A stretch of 64,000 nucleotides of DNA from Flavimaricola marinus (GCF_900184895.1 NZ_FXZK01000005.1:248001-312000), one strand, 5' to 3'. Shown: positions 7,872 to 16,536, numbered from the stretch's first letter. The notes: generated by a model from the letters alone, not told the origin. Numbers and translations are program-made.

Positions 7872-9431
7872 TCAGAAATCCGTCGGAGCCCCGCCTTCTG
7901 CCTTGCGCCGGGTCACAAAGGCTTCGAGCTCCTCGCGAATCCCGTCGTCCATCGGCGGTGGTTCGAACCCGGCGACGATCTCCTTGTAGAGCCGGTGCGC
8001 CCGTTCGGCAGTCCACAGACCACCCGCCAACTCCCAAGCCTCGTAGTTGCGCCAGTCACTGACAAAGGGCTGATAGAAGGCGTCTTCGTACCGATCCTGG
8101 GTGTGCTGAATGCCAAAGAAATGGCCGTTGGGCCCGACCTCCTTGATAGCATCAATCGCGATATCGTCCGGGGAGGTGGCGACTACTTCCGGCTCCAGAT
8201 ACCGCTGGATCATCTGGATCACTTCGCAATCCATGACGAATTTCTCCGGGCTCGCGATCAAGCCGCCTTCGAGCCATCCCGCCGCATGATAGACGATGTT
8301 GGTGCCCGACTGGACAGCTGACCACAGCGAATTGCTGGTTTCCCACATCGCCTGCCCGTCGGGGACGTTCGCCGCGCACACGCCGCTCGCCCGCATCGGC
8401 AGCCCATAGTACCGGGCCATCTGACCGGTCATCTGCGTCGCCCGCATGTATTCCGGAGTGCCGAAAGCCGGTGCGCCCGATTTCATGTCCACGTTCGACG
8501 TGAAGGTGCCGATCACGCAGGGCGCTCCGGGGCGCACGTATTGGAACAGGGCGATCGCCGACAAGGCTTCGGCGATCGACAAGGTCACCGCGCCCGACAT
8601 GGTCACCGGCGCCATCGCGCCCGCCAAGGTAAAGGGGGTGACGATCACCGCCTGCCCCTTGCGGATGCAGCGCAGACAGCCGTCGATCATCGGAATGTCG
8701 TGCTTCAGCGGCGAGGTCGAGTTGATGTTGGTATACATATGCGGCTTGGCGGCGAATTGCTCTTCGGTCAGCCCCCCCGCGATCCGGACCATCTCCATCA
8801 CGTCCTCGACCCGCTCTGCCCCAAGGGAATAGGCATGGGCGACCTTGTCGGTCAGCGTCATCTTGTCGAACACCACGTCCAGATGGCGCACACTGGCATG
8901 AACGTCGACCGGCTCGACAGGATAGCCGCCGGCAAAGTGGATGCAGTTGAAATACTGGGTCAGTTTCAACAGATTGGCGCATTGCGCACGGGTGCCGGAG
9001 ACCTTCCTGCCGATCTCCAGATCCCAGTAGTTGGGCGGGCTCGAGACGTTGCCGAACAGGATATGCCCGCCGCCGATGGTGATCTTGCGATCCGGGTTGC
9101 GCGGGGTGATGTCGAACTGCGCCGGAGCGGTGGACAGCATCTCCATCACCCAATCGCGGCCCATCCGCACATTGGTGCCGTTCACGGTGCATCCCGCCTC
9201 GCGGAACAGCTCCAGCGCCTCCTCGTTCAGAAACTCGATCCCGATTTCCTCGAGGATACGCATTGCCCCGTCGTGGATCGCCTGCACACCCTCCTCGCGA
9301 AGCGGCTCCGTCGGGCGATCCGTGTTCAGCGGAATCCGCCACGGCATCTGCGCAAACAGGGATTGGCTGCGCCGGGCGGTGTTGGCGGCTCTGCCGCCGC
9401 TGCGCCGTTTGCGAAGGATGTCGTCGGCCAT
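7872..9431 (-). CDS. Trimethylamine methyltransferase (MttB) family protein, non-pyrrolysine type
   Basis: This 519-residue member of the MttB superfamily is a TIM-barrel methyltransferase that moves a methyl group from a quaternary or tertiary amine to a cobalamin protein. Characteristic segments include EGVQAIHDGAMRILEEIG near the N-terminus and FGNVSSPPNYWDLEIG. The frame runs through without an in-frame amber codon, so this is not a pyrrolysine enzyme. Non-Pyl members include glycine betaine demethylases, which makes betaine a candidate given the carnitine operon at 18.6-21.6 kb; that link is inference. No corrinoid protein gene is adjacent. Confidence 0.88.
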   Translation of the reverse strand: MADDILRKRRSGGRAANTARRSQSLFAQMPWRIPLNTDRPTEPLREEGVQAIHDGAMRILEEIGIEFLNEEALELFREAGCTVNGTNVRMGRDWVMEMLSTAPAQFDITPRNPDRKITIGGGHILFGNVSSPPNYWDLEIGRKVSGTRAQCANLLKLTQYFNCIHFAGGYPVEPVDVHASVRHLDVVFDKMTLTDKVAHAYSLGAERVEDVMEMVRIAGGLTEEQFAAKPHMYTNINSTSPLKHDIPMIDGCLRCIRKGQAVIVTPFTLAGAMAPVTMSGAVTLSIAEALSAIALFQYVRPGAPCVIGTFTSNVDMKSGAPAFGTPEYMRATQMTGQMARYYGLPMRASGVCAANVPDGQAMWETSNSLWSAVQSGTNIVYHAAGWLEGGLIASPEKFVMDCEVIQMIQRYLEPEVVATSPDDIAIDAIKEVGPNGHFFGIQHTQDRYEDAFYQPFVSDWRNYEAWELAGGLWTAERAHRLYKEIVAGFEPPPMDDGIREELEAFVTRRKAEGGAPTDF

Positions 9432-9517
9432 GTCAGAGCTCCCAAGAGGTGGCTCCAGACTGTCTCAGGCGTGGACAGAGCGCCGATCCGTCCACGACGC
9501 CAGAGGTCGGTTTCAGG

Positions 9518-10222
9518 TCATCGCTGTGCCGCGATCCACGCCGGAAGGGTGGCGATCGAAGGCAGGACCACTTCGGCGAGCGGCGCCAGGTCCTCGGCCC
9601 TGGCAAGCCCGGTCAGAACGCCCACCGGGCGCATCCCCGCCGCCCGCGCGGCGACGAGGTCATGCCGGCTGTCACCGACCATCAGACAGGCGGCAGGGGC
9701 GGCCCCGGCGGCCTTGGCAAAGGCCAGAAGCTGTCCCGGCGCCGGCTTGCCTCCGAAACCCGAATCGTAGCCCGCAATGAAATCGAACAGGGGCTCCACG
9801 CCCGCCGCAGCTAGGTGCGCGCGCGCCGGTGCCTCGGCATCGTTGGTGGCCACGCCGAGGGCCAGCCCCATGCCGCGAAGCTCCGTCAGGAACGGCGCGA
9901 GGTCCGTCGCCGGGGTCTGCGGCACGTCCTCTGCGATGCCGTTCATCCGGTCGCTCAGCCCGCGCCGCGTGTCATCCGGAAACAGTGGCAAAAGCGCCTG
10001 CGCGATCTCTTCGGTCGTATGGGCGATGACGATGCTGTGGGGCAGAAACCGGTGCCCCGCTAGATCGTATCCCAGCGCATCCGCCAGAGCCGCCAGCCGG
10101 ACAGAATCGCCCTTGGCTTCCGAAATCAGAAAGTTCTGGCACCATGCGCTCCATGTGGCGTGAAAGTCGAACAAGGTGCCGTCCTTGTCGAACACAACCG
10201 CTTGAATCGGCGGGGCGCTCAC
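9518..10222 (-). CDS. HAD-superfamily phosphatase (phosphoglycolate-phosphatase-like)
   Basis: This is a 234-residue HAD hydrolase. Motif I is VFDKDGTLFDF with both Asp residues, the motif II Thr lies in GVATND, motif III Lys is in GFGGKPAPGQL, and motif IV is MVGDSRHD. A helical cap sits between motifs I and II. It should dephosphorylate a small phosphomonoester in the cytoplasm. The GTG start at 10220-10222 overlaps the stop of the DUF3572 gene (GTGA), so translation is coupled. Phosphoglycolate is the likeliest substrate by resemblance, but this is not certain. Confidence 0.9.
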   Translation of the reverse strand: MSAPPIQAVVFDKDGTLFDFHATWSAWCQNFLISEAKGDSVRLAALADALGYDLAGHRFLPHSIVIAHTTEEIAQALLPLFPDDTRRGLSDRMNGIAEDVPQTPATDLAPFLTELRGMGLALGVATNDAEAPARAHLAAAGVEPLFDFIAGYDSGFGGKPAPGQLLAFAKAAGAAPAACLMVGDSRHDLVAARAAGMRPVGVLTGLARAEDLAPLAEVVLPSIATLPAWIAAQR

Positions 10223-10497
10223 GTCCACTCGACCTTTTCGGCGCCGGGCAGAGCGTATCTGGCACGCAGCGGCGTCTCGTAGGGGACGGCCACGCTGTCG
10301 CAGAATTCCATCACCCAAGAGTCGTCCATCGTCAGGAATTCGAGCACCGAGGCCAGAAACGCGGGATCCACAGCGCGAGCGGCCGCATCCTCCGCACTCG
10401 CCCCGGTTGAACCCAGAAAAACCGGCCATAGTTCGTCGTTCGAGGCGAGCCAGCCAAGCGCCTGAATTGCAACGGTTTCTGCTTGATTAGGCGTCAT
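10219..10497 (-). CDS. DUF3572 family protein
   Basis: This is a 92-residue acidic, helical protein matching the alphaproteobacterial DUF3572 family (MTPNQAETVAIQALGWLAS at the start and FLTMDDSWVMEFC in the middle). Its function is unknown. It has a good AGAGGTGG ribosome site and overlaps the HAD gene start by four bases. It diverges from the PleD-type gene; this pairing looks conserved in Rhodobacterales from general knowledge. Confidence 0.88.
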   Translation of the reverse strand: MTPNQAETVAIQALGWLASNDELWPVFLGSTGASAEDAAARAVDPAFLASVLEFLTMDDSWVMEFCDSVAVPYETPLRARYALPGAEKVEWT

Positions 10498-10591
10498 TTC
10501 GCCACCTCTGGGGTATGTGGAAACTGTTTCTTAACCATTGAAGCCGCATGTTGTGAGGGGAAGGGCGAAACGCCCAAGGAAGGGTTGCAGA

Positions 10592-12094
10592 ATGTCGGGC
10601 CGACTGATGATTGTCGAGAGCATCGCGACCAATCGGATCGCATTGCGCTCCGCGTTGGAGGCAGCGCACTATACCGTCTTCTGCTGCTCCAGCGTGGCAG
10701 AGGCACGCGGACAGATGGCGGCCTTTGCTCCGGACGCGATCTTGCTCGATATCGGTACGACCGCCGCCGCTGCACTTGGCTTCTGTAGCGAAGTGACAGG
10801 CACGTGCGGGCCGGCAGCAGGGCGGCGCAATGCGCCGTCATGGGATTGCGCCTCCAAATCCGACATCAAGACGTTGAAACCCCGCGGCGCGGCGATCTAC
10901 GCCCCCGTCCCCGTCATCGCGATGGTCGAACCGGGGCGAAATGCGGCCCGGCTCGCGGCCTTGCGGGCCGGCGCCACGGATGTCTTCGAAAAGCCCACGA
11001 ACCGGCCGGTGCTGCTCGCCCGGCTGCGCAGCCTGCTGCGGCTGAGGGATGCCGCGGCAGAGTTGCGGCCCCGCGCCGAAATGCAGATGGCGCTCGGATT
11101 TGCCGAGGAGGGCACCGAATTCGGCCACTCCCGCAGGATCGTCGTGCTGACCCGGCGGCCCAAGGCGCTTGGTCCCGCGCTCAACGAGGTTGCGGAAGGC
11201 AAGGATTTCACCATCGACCTGCAGCCACCTTCGGCCGATTTCCCCGATATCGACGCCGGACAGGACCCCGATCTGTTCATCATCGACAGCGTCGCCGGCG
11301 GGCTTGGGCCGGGCGATCTTTTCCGATTGCTCGCCGATCTGCGCAGCCGCTCGCCGCTGCGCCACGCCGCGCAACTCGTGATCCTGCCCGAGGACGCGCC
11401 CGACCTCGCGGCCATGTCGCTGGATCTCGGCGCCAACGACCTCGTCACCGATCAGGTCAGCAGCGCCGAACTGGCGCACCGCATCGAAGCCTTGCTCAAG
11501 CACAAGATCGCCTTCGATCAGCTGCGTGCCAGCGTCAAGAGCGGCTTGGAGGCGGCAATCACCGACCCGCTCACCGGGCTCTACAACCGGCGCTACGCGC
11601 TGTCGCAGCTGTCGCGGATGGCAGCGGATGTCTCCCGCACCGGCCGCAGCTTTGCCGCCATGGTCATCGATATCGATCACTTCAAGCTGATCAACGACCG
11701 GCATGGCCATATCGTCGGCGACCGGGTCTTGATCAACGTCGCGCAGCGGCTTCGCGAAACCCTGCGCAGCGGCGATTTCGTCGCCCGCATCGGTGGCGAG
11801 GAATTCCTTGTGGCGATGGGCAACACCACCCAGGAGGACGCCCGGCATCTGGCCGAAAAGCTACGCCGCGCCATCAGCGACACGAGCTTCGACGTCACAT
11901 CACTGGAATCCACGACCAACAAGTTGTCCAAGATCAATGTGCCTGTGACGATTTCCGTCGGCGTCGCAATGGGCTCCGAAGACTGCCAGTCTGAGGCCGG
12001 CATCAGCGAGCTCTACGCGCGCGCCGATGCGGCGCTCTACGCGGCCAAGACCGCGGGCCGAAACATGGTCACCCTCAGCAGCACCGCCGCCTGA
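10592..12094 (+). CDS. pleD: PleD-type diguanylate cyclase (REC-REC-GGDEF)
   Basis: The 500-residue response regulator should make cyclic di-GMP. Residues 1-150 and 180-305 are two receiver domains and 320-495 the GGDEF domain. The active site GGEEF is at 401-405, with the product-inhibition site RSGD at 392-395, exactly five residues upstream. The first receiver keeps Asp53 (LLDIG) and the Lys in FEKP, but the usual paired acids near residue 8 are reduced to one Glu (MIVES). Residues about 65-105 look inserted. The second receiver lacks the acid pair. ATG 10592 follows an AAGGAAGGG site. A strong terminator follows. Confidence 0.92.
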   Translation: MSGRLMIVESIATNRIALRSALEAAHYTVFCCSSVAEARGQMAAFAPDAILLDIGTTAAAALGFCSEVTGTCGPAAGRRNAPSWDCASKSDIKTLKPRGAAIYAPVPVIAMVEPGRNAARLAALRAGATDVFEKPTNRPVLLARLRSLLRLRDAAAELRPRAEMQMALGFAEEGTEFGHSRRIVVLTRRPKALGPALNEVAEGKDFTIDLQPPSADFPDIDAGQDPDLFIIDSVAGGLGPGDLFRLLADLRSRSPLRHAAQLVILPEDAPDLAAMSLDLGANDLVTDQVSSAELAHRIEALLKHKIAFDQLRASVKSGLEAAITDPLTGLYNRRYALSQLSRMAADVSRTGRSFAAMVIDIDHFKLINDRHGHIVGDRVLINVAQRLRETLRSGDFVARIGGEEFLVAMGNTTQEDARHLAEKLRRAISDTSFDVTSLESTTNKLSKINVPVTISVGVAMGSEDCQSEAGISELYARADAALYAAKTAGRNMVTLSSTAA

Positions 12095-12113
12095 CGCTTC
12101 GGCACGCGAACGA

Positions 12114-12143
12114 AAACGGGGTCGGCAGATGCCGACCCCGTTT
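12114..12143. terminator. Bidirectional terminator
   Basis: A 13-bp perfect stem with AAACGGGGTCGGC and its complement closes an AGAT tetraloop. It sits between the ends of the convergent pleD and the minus-strand periplasmic-sensor-like gene. On the plus strand TTT follows; on the minus strand the exit is GTTTTCG, so it can serve both genes. Confidence 0.9.
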
Positions 12144-12171
12144 CACGCATTCATGCCTTCGCAGCGACGGC

Positions 12172-12681
12172 TCAGTCGCGGCGATCGTCGCCCCGATTGT
12201 CGTCGGACCGTCGCGGGCCGGCCTGCTGCAGCAATCGGTCCGCAAGGTCCGCCCGCGCTTCTGGGGTCAGCGCGGCGATATAGGCCACCATGGCCGCCTG
12301 CGCGCTGTCCTGAACCCCGCTCCATTGTTGGCGCTGCCTGCTCAACATCGCGGCCAAGGCGTCAGGGTCGAACGGCTCCTCGACCAGCACGCCGGCCAAC
12401 TCCGAAACCGCCCGCCCCCGCTCTTCGCGGCGCGGCAGGCGAGCACCCTCCATCCGGCTCAGCGACCGACCCAGCTCGCGCCGGGCATCCTGATCCAGCG
12501 ACGCCCCCAAGGGCCCGAGCGACAGATCGTAGTTGCGCGGAGGTCCGCCGGCCGATTTGAACTTGTAGGCCGTCCCGACGGCCAAGCCGACGAGCAGCAG
12601 ATTGAGCGTCAGCGAGATCACCAAAACGGCGCGCAGCCAGCCAGAGGGCGGGGCGGGAACCTTGTCCAGTTCAGATGTCAT
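12172..12681 (-). CDS. Membrane-anchored periplasmic protein, heavy-metal-sensor (CnrX/Metal_resist) type
   Basis: The 169-residue protein has one N-terminal membrane helix (residues 16-40) and a helical periplasmic part with an LTPEARADLADRL block typical of the Metal_resist/CnrX-Spy group. In CnrYXH systems the X protein senses Ni/Co in the periplasm and signals through the anti-sigma factor. Here the sequence has no His and no Cys, so a classical metal site is not evident; it ends in an acidic Arg/Asp tail. It follows the anti-sigma gene by 3 nt and is the last gene of the operon. The sensed cue is unknown. Confidence 0.75.
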   Translation of the reverse strand: MTSELDKVPAPPSGWLRAVLVISLTLNLLLVGLAVGTAYKFKSAGGPPRNYDLSLGPLGASLDQDARRELGRSLSRMEGARLPRREERGRAVSELAGVLVEEPFDPDALAAMLSRQRQQWSGVQDSAQAAMVAYIAALTPEARADLADRLLQQAGPRRSDDNRGDDRRD

Positions 12682-12684
12682 AGC

Positions 12685-13047
12685 TCAGCCCTCCAACTCG
12701 AACGGGTCGGTCAGACCCAGCAAATCCACGCTCACGGTCTCGCCCAGCATTTCGGCGACCATCTGGTCCACCGCGGCGGGGGGCGCCACACCGAGCCATA
12801 GCCCGGCCACCCCGGCCATCGCCATGCCGCCCAGCACAGGCCAGCCGCCAAGGGTGGCCAGCCAGTTGCGCCAGCCCAGCCGCGGCGCTTCTGGCGGCGC
12901 AGCGGGCACCGGGCGGGACGCTTCGGCATCCGCCAGAATGCGGGCCATCAGATCGTCGCTGGGCACCGGGTCGGGCGCACCCGCCACATCGGCCAAGAGC
13001 GCGTCGAGGGCGTCCATCTCTGCTTTTGTCGGTTCAACCATCGTCAT
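12685..13047 (-). CDS. Single-pass anti-sigma factor candidate
   Basis: This is a 120-residue protein with a cytoplasmic N-terminal region of about 75 residues, a Pro/Ala linker, one membrane helix (about 84-104, rich in Gly/Ala/Leu) and a short periplasmic tail. Size and topology match CnrY-like anti-sigma factors. It overlaps the end of the ECF sigma gene by 14 bases and precedes the periplasmic protein gene by 3 nt, a standard sigma/anti-sigma arrangement. ATG 13047 has a GGGG tract upstream; ATG 13041 is an alternative. No zinc-binding ZAS motif is seen. Confidence 0.75.
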   Translation of the reverse strand: MTMVEPTKAEMDALDALLADVAGAPDPVPSDDLMARILADAEASRPVPAAPPEAPRLGWRNWLATLGGWPVLGGMAMAGVAGLWLGVAPPAAVDQMVAEMLGETVSVDLLGLTDPFELEG

Positions 13048-13633
13048 ACCCCAGTTCTGCCTTGCGTCCGGCCAGCACAGCCGCAAGCGCGCGTTTGCCA
13101 CGGGCAGTCAGACTTTCGACCGCCTCGGTGCTGATGTCCATGATGGCGGCGATGTCCGGATTGGACAGGCCCTCCAGATGCCGCAGGCTCACCGCCTGTG
13201 CCTGCCTGTCGGGCAGGCTGGCCAGAGCGTCGGCAAGCGCCTTGAGCCGCGACCGGCCCTGTATTTGATCGGCCACCGAATCCGTATCGTCCAGCGGCTC
13301 GGCCACTGCGTCCAGCGGCACGGTGCGCCGTTTGCGCAGCCGGTCGGTGCACAGGTTTGCCGTCACCCGGTAAAGCCAAGTGCTCACGCGGGCCTCGCCC
13401 TGCCGCCACTCCGGCGCGATCTTCCAAAGGCGCATCATCGCCTCTTGGGCCACGTCCTCGGCCTCGGCCTGATCGGCCAGCAACCGGTTGGCCTGAGCCA
13501 GCACGCGAGGCGTCAGCCGGATCATCAAATCCCTTGCGGCCGTGGCATCGCCATTGGCATAGGCCACCAGCAGCGCCCCGTCCGTATCGGGCGCCTCCTG
13601 GGTCTCGTCCGCCTTGATCTGTGCGCTCATCAT
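13034..13633 (-). CDS. ECF-type RNA polymerase sigma factor
   Basis: This is a 199-residue sigma-70 family ECF protein. Region 2 includes AEDVAQEAMMRLWK and STWLYRVTANLCTDRLRKR, which bind core and the -10 element. Region 4 is LEGLSNPDIAAIMDISTEAV with a helix-turn-helix for the -35. It is followed by an overlapping anti-sigma candidate and a membrane-anchored periplasmic protein. The start is uncertain among GTG 13636 and two ATGs. No clear promoter could be picked for its own regulon. The EF-hand gene 86 bp upstream may belong to it. Confidence 0.93.
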   Translation of the reverse strand: MMSAQIKADETQEAPDTDGALLVAYANGDATAARDLMIRLTPRVLAQANRLLADQAEAEDVAQEAMMRLWKIAPEWRQGEARVSTWLYRVTANLCTDRLRKRRTVPLDAVAEPLDDTDSVADQIQGRSRLKALADALASLPDRQAQAVSLRHLEGLSNPDIAAIMDISTEAVESLTARGKRALAAVLAGRKAELGYDDG

Positions 13634-13719
13634 CACTGATCGTCGTAGCCCCGTTGCGTCGTCGCGTCCATGGCAGGGAGGCGCGCCCCCCTGCCCGTTG
13701 ATCTCGGATAGGCCGTGGA

Positions 13720-14265
13720 TCAGCCGCGGTTGCGAGGACCATGGTCCCCTCCGCCGTGGTGACGGCGGCCTTCACCGTCGCGCCGTCCATCGCGATCACC
13801 GCGGCGGTCGGCCATCTTCTCCAGAGCGGCGGCGAACTCCTCTTCCGAGATGGCACCGTCTTCGTCAGTGTCGAACCGGGCAAACATGCGCTCCATGCCC
13901 TGTTCTGGGCCTGCGTTCATCTCGTCGGCCTGCAGCAGACCGTCGTCGTTCGCGTCCAACCGGTCGATCATCCGGCTGGCCCGCTCGGTGGCCCGCTCGA
14001 GCATCCGCTCGGTGGCATCGGCAGTGGCACGGGCGATCAGCTCGGCCTCGGAAAGGGCGCCGTCGCCATCGGTATCGGCAGCGGCAAACCGTTCGGCCTG
14101 CAGAGCCACGAGATCCTCCGGTGTCAGCATGCCGTCGGCATTGCTGTCGAGCGTCGAGAACTCCAGATCTGGGCCGTTCGGGCCACCAACGCCGCGTTCC
14201 TGGGCGTCGACCGCCGTGACAAACAGCCCGGCCACGATCGCGCTCATCAACAGTGTGGTTTTCAT
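13720..14265 (-). CDS. Exported EF-hand calcium-binding protein
   Basis: The 181-residue protein starts with a signal peptide (MKTTLLMSAIVAGLFVTAVDA). It has four canonical 12-residue EF loops beginning at Asp40 (DSNADGMLTPED), Asp64 (DTDGDGALSEAE), Asp104 (DANDDGLLQADE) and Asp132 (DTDEDGAISEEE). They are followed by a basic/His-Gly tail. It should bind Ca2+ in the periplasm. It has an AAGGAAA ribosome site. Being collinear with the sigma relay downstream, it may be a target or an input of that system; this is inference. Confidence 0.9.
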   Translation of the reverse strand: MKTTLLMSAIVAGLFVTAVDAQERGVGGPNGPDLEFSTLDSNADGMLTPEDLVALQAERFAAADTDGDGALSEAELIARATADATERMLERATERASRMIDRLDANDDGLLQADEMNAGPEQGMERMFARFDTDEDGAISEEEFAAALEKMADRRGDRDGRRDGEGRRHHGGGDHGPRNRG

Positions 14266-14475
14266 CGGATATTTCCTTGTGTTACGCCTTGTTTTCACCG
14301 ACCTTCTGTGCCGGTTATGCTTCTTCAACGCGCACCGGCCCGGGTTCCGTCGCAGGTCTGCGTAAATAGTTTGCAGGCGCTTGCAGCCGGGGGCGACATC
14401 CCGCCGCAACAGCGCCCTGGGGGCTTTTCTTTTCAGCGCAGATGGCGCAGTTAAGCGTGAGATAGGATCGTTTTC

Positions 14476-14919
14476 ATGTCACAGCACGTCCCCCAGAACG
14501 CCGCCGCTAGCGGCGACGCAGACGCCATCGCTTCGGCCAACCTCGCCTCGAATGAAGAGCGCCCGACCAAGCCCGCAATGCTGCGCGGCTTTCGGCGGTG
14601 CTGCCCCAATTGCGGGCGCGGGCAGTTGTTTGACGGCTATCTCAAGGTGAACAAGACCTGCGCCGTCTGCGGGCAGGAGCTTTACCACCACCGGGCGGAC
14701 GACGGGCCGGCCTATCTGACGATCCTGATCGTCGGGCATCTGATGGCCCCGCTGATCCACATCGTGTTCACCCAGTTCCGGCCCGACCCTTGGGTGATGG
14801 CGACCGGGTTCACCATCTTTTGCGTGGCGCTGTCCCTGTATCTGTTGCCGCGGCTCAAGGGGGTCGTCGTGGCGATCCAATGGGCGCGGCGGATGCACGG
14901 CTTCGGCGCTCCGGCCTAG
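14476..14919 (+). CDS. DUF983 family membrane protein
   Basis: The 147-residue product begins with a disordered cytoplasmic stretch. A zinc-ribbon-like part follows, with CPNC at 43-46 and CAVC at 62-65. Two membrane helices come next (about 80-100 and 107-127). This is the DUF983 architecture, of unknown function, common in alphaproteobacteria. The Nudix gene begins four bases after its stop, so the two are co-transcribed. Confidence 0.9.
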   Translation: MSQHVPQNAAASGDADAIASANLASNEERPTKPAMLRGFRRCCPNCGRGQLFDGYLKVNKTCAVCGQELYHHRADDGPAYLTILIVGHLMAPLIHIVFTQFRPDPWVMATGFTIFCVALSLYLLPRLKGVVVAIQWARRMHGFGAPA

Positions 14920-14923
14920 CCGG

Positions 14924-15637
14924 GTGACGGGCTCCGGCACTTCGGCACGCACCGACAAGGCCGCCTTGCGCGATGCCGCAACCATCATCCTGCTACGCGA
15001 CAGAACGACCACTCCGGCCATCCTGATGGGGCAACGCGGCGCGTCTGCCGCCTTCATGCCGATGAAGTTCGTGTTTCCCGGAGGGGCCGTCGATCCCGGT
15101 GACGCGGCGATCCCCTTGGCCGCCAACGTCTCTGGCACCTGCGCTGCCCGGCTGGCCGAGGAAAGCCGCACCAGCCCCGACACCCTCGCCGCCGCCGCGA
15201 TCCGCGAACTGTGGGAGGAGACCGGGCAAGTTCTCGGCCGCCCCGGCGTCTGGCCCGACCCGCCCGCCGACTGGGCAGGCTTTGCCGCCACGGGGCACCT
15301 CCCCGACGCGAGCGCCCTGCAATTCGTGTTCCGCGCGGTGACGCCCGTCGGCCGCCCGCGCCGCTTCGACGCCCGGTTCTTTCTGGCCGACGCCGCAGCG
15401 CTCGCCACCGACCCGGACGATTTCGAACTGGCCTCGGATGAGCTCAGCCTCCTGCAATGGGTGCCGCTCGAAGAGGCCCGGTCCTTCGACCTGCCCTTCA
15501 TCACAGAGGTGGTGCTGGCCGAACTCGCCAACCGGCTGGACGACCCCGGCCCGCCAGAGCGGGTGCCGTTCTTTCGCAACGACGACGAGGCGCATCTGGT
15601 CACCCGGCTCGGCGGGGTCAGCCCCCTCGCCGGTTAG
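14924..15637 (+). CDS. Nudix hydrolase
   Basis: This 237-residue hydrolase has its Nudix box in FVFPGGAVD with a later AAIRELWEETGQVLG, giving the REXXEEXG core for Mg2+. The distance between the Gly part and the RE part is long (about 35 residues), as in NUDT7/NUDT19-like enzymes that act on CoA or acyl-CoA. The substrate is not shown by the sequence. It starts with GTG four bases after the DUF983 stop. Its TAG overlaps the TAA of the convergent transporter gene within the four bases TTAG. Confidence 0.88.
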   Translation: MTGSGTSARTDKAALRDAATIILLRDRTTTPAILMGQRGASAAFMPMKFVFPGGAVDPGDAAIPLAANVSGTCAARLAEESRTSPDTLAAAAIRELWEETGQVLGRPGVWPDPPADWAGFAATGHLPDASALQFVFRAVTPVGRPRRFDARFFLADAAALATDPDDFELASDELSLLQWVPLEEARSFDLPFITEVVLAELANRLDDPGPPERVPFFRNDDEAHLVTRLGGVSPLAG

Positions 15638-16536
15638 GTCACCAAGACCAGCGCCAGCACGCTCAACCCGACCAGTACAACGCCCTGCCATTCCCGGGCC
15701 GAAATCCGTTCGCCAAAGATCAGCGCCCCTGCCATTAGCGACAGGATCACCTCGATCTGGCCGACGGCGTTGACATAGGCCACTGTCTGCAAGGTAAAGG
15801 CGGTGAACCAGCAGGCCGACCCAATGAGGCTGGTCAGGCCGACAAGGCCCGCCACCCGCCACGCCGCCAGCACGCGGGTGATCTCGCCACGCTCGCGCCA
15901 CGCCAGCCACAGGGCCATGGCGACCAGCTGAAACGCCGTCACGCAGGCCAACGTGACCAGCGCCCGCTGAAAGCTGTCGCCCGTCTCAAGAGACAGCGAT
16001 GCGCCGCGATAGCCGACGCCCGACACCGCGAACATCACGCCCGAGGCAAGGCCCAAGCCGACCGCCCGGTTGGCGATCCGGCGCAGCCACGCACCCTCGC
16101 CCCCCGGCGGGTCCGACAGCAGCAGCACGCCGATCAGCCCCAGAACGATCGCCGCAAGGCCCAGCCAAGAGACCCCCTCGCCCAGCACGATCAGGCCGAC
16201 GAGCACGCTCATCAGCACTTCGGTCTTCTTGAAGGTGATGCCGACCGCGAAATGGCGGTGCGAAAACAAGGCCACGACGCACATCGTGGCAAGGATCTGC
16301 GCCGTGCCGCCGGCCAGCGCATAGGCCCAAAAGCTCCAAGACAGGCCCGGAACACCCTGCCCGCTCGCGCCGCTATAGGCCAACATGCCCAGCAGGGCCA
16401 AAGGGGCGGAATAGACAAATCGGGCAAAGGTCGCGCCGCCAGTGGACAGCCCGGTCCCCTTGAGCCGCTTTTGCAGCACGAAACGCCCGGTCTGCGCCGT
16501 CGCGGCCATCAGCGTTATCACGATCCACCAATCCAT
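15634..16536 (-). CDS. EamA/DMT-family transporter
   Basis: This 300-residue, ten-helix membrane protein has two EamA repeats (residues about 5-140 and 155-295), as in drug/metabolite exporters. Recognisable parts are the first-repeat end LGLAAIVLGLIGVLLL and the second-repeat AVGQIEVILSLMAGALIFGERI. It likely moves a small metabolite across the inner membrane; the substrate is unknown. It is the downstream member of a minus-strand run behind the desaturase gene (23-bp gap). Confidence 0.85.
   Translation of the reverse strand: MDWWIVITLMAATAQTGRFVLQKRLKGTGLSTGGATFARFVYSAPLALLGMLAYSGASGQGVPGLSWSFWAYALAGGTAQILATMCVVALFSHRHFAVGITFKKTEVLMSVLVGLIVLGEGVSWLGLAAIVLGLIGVLLLSDPPGGEGAWLRRIANRAVGLGLASGVMFAVSGVGYRGASLSLETGDSFQRALVTLACVTAFQLVAMALWLAWRERGEITRVLAAWRVAGLVGLTSLIGSACWFTAFTLQTVAYVNAVGQIEVILSLMAGALIFGERISAREWQGVVLVGLSVLALVLVT

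Noticed and set aside
7872-9431. Pyrrolysine-containing MttB
   Set aside because: The gene is read through without an in-frame amber codon, so it is the non-pyrrolysine type.
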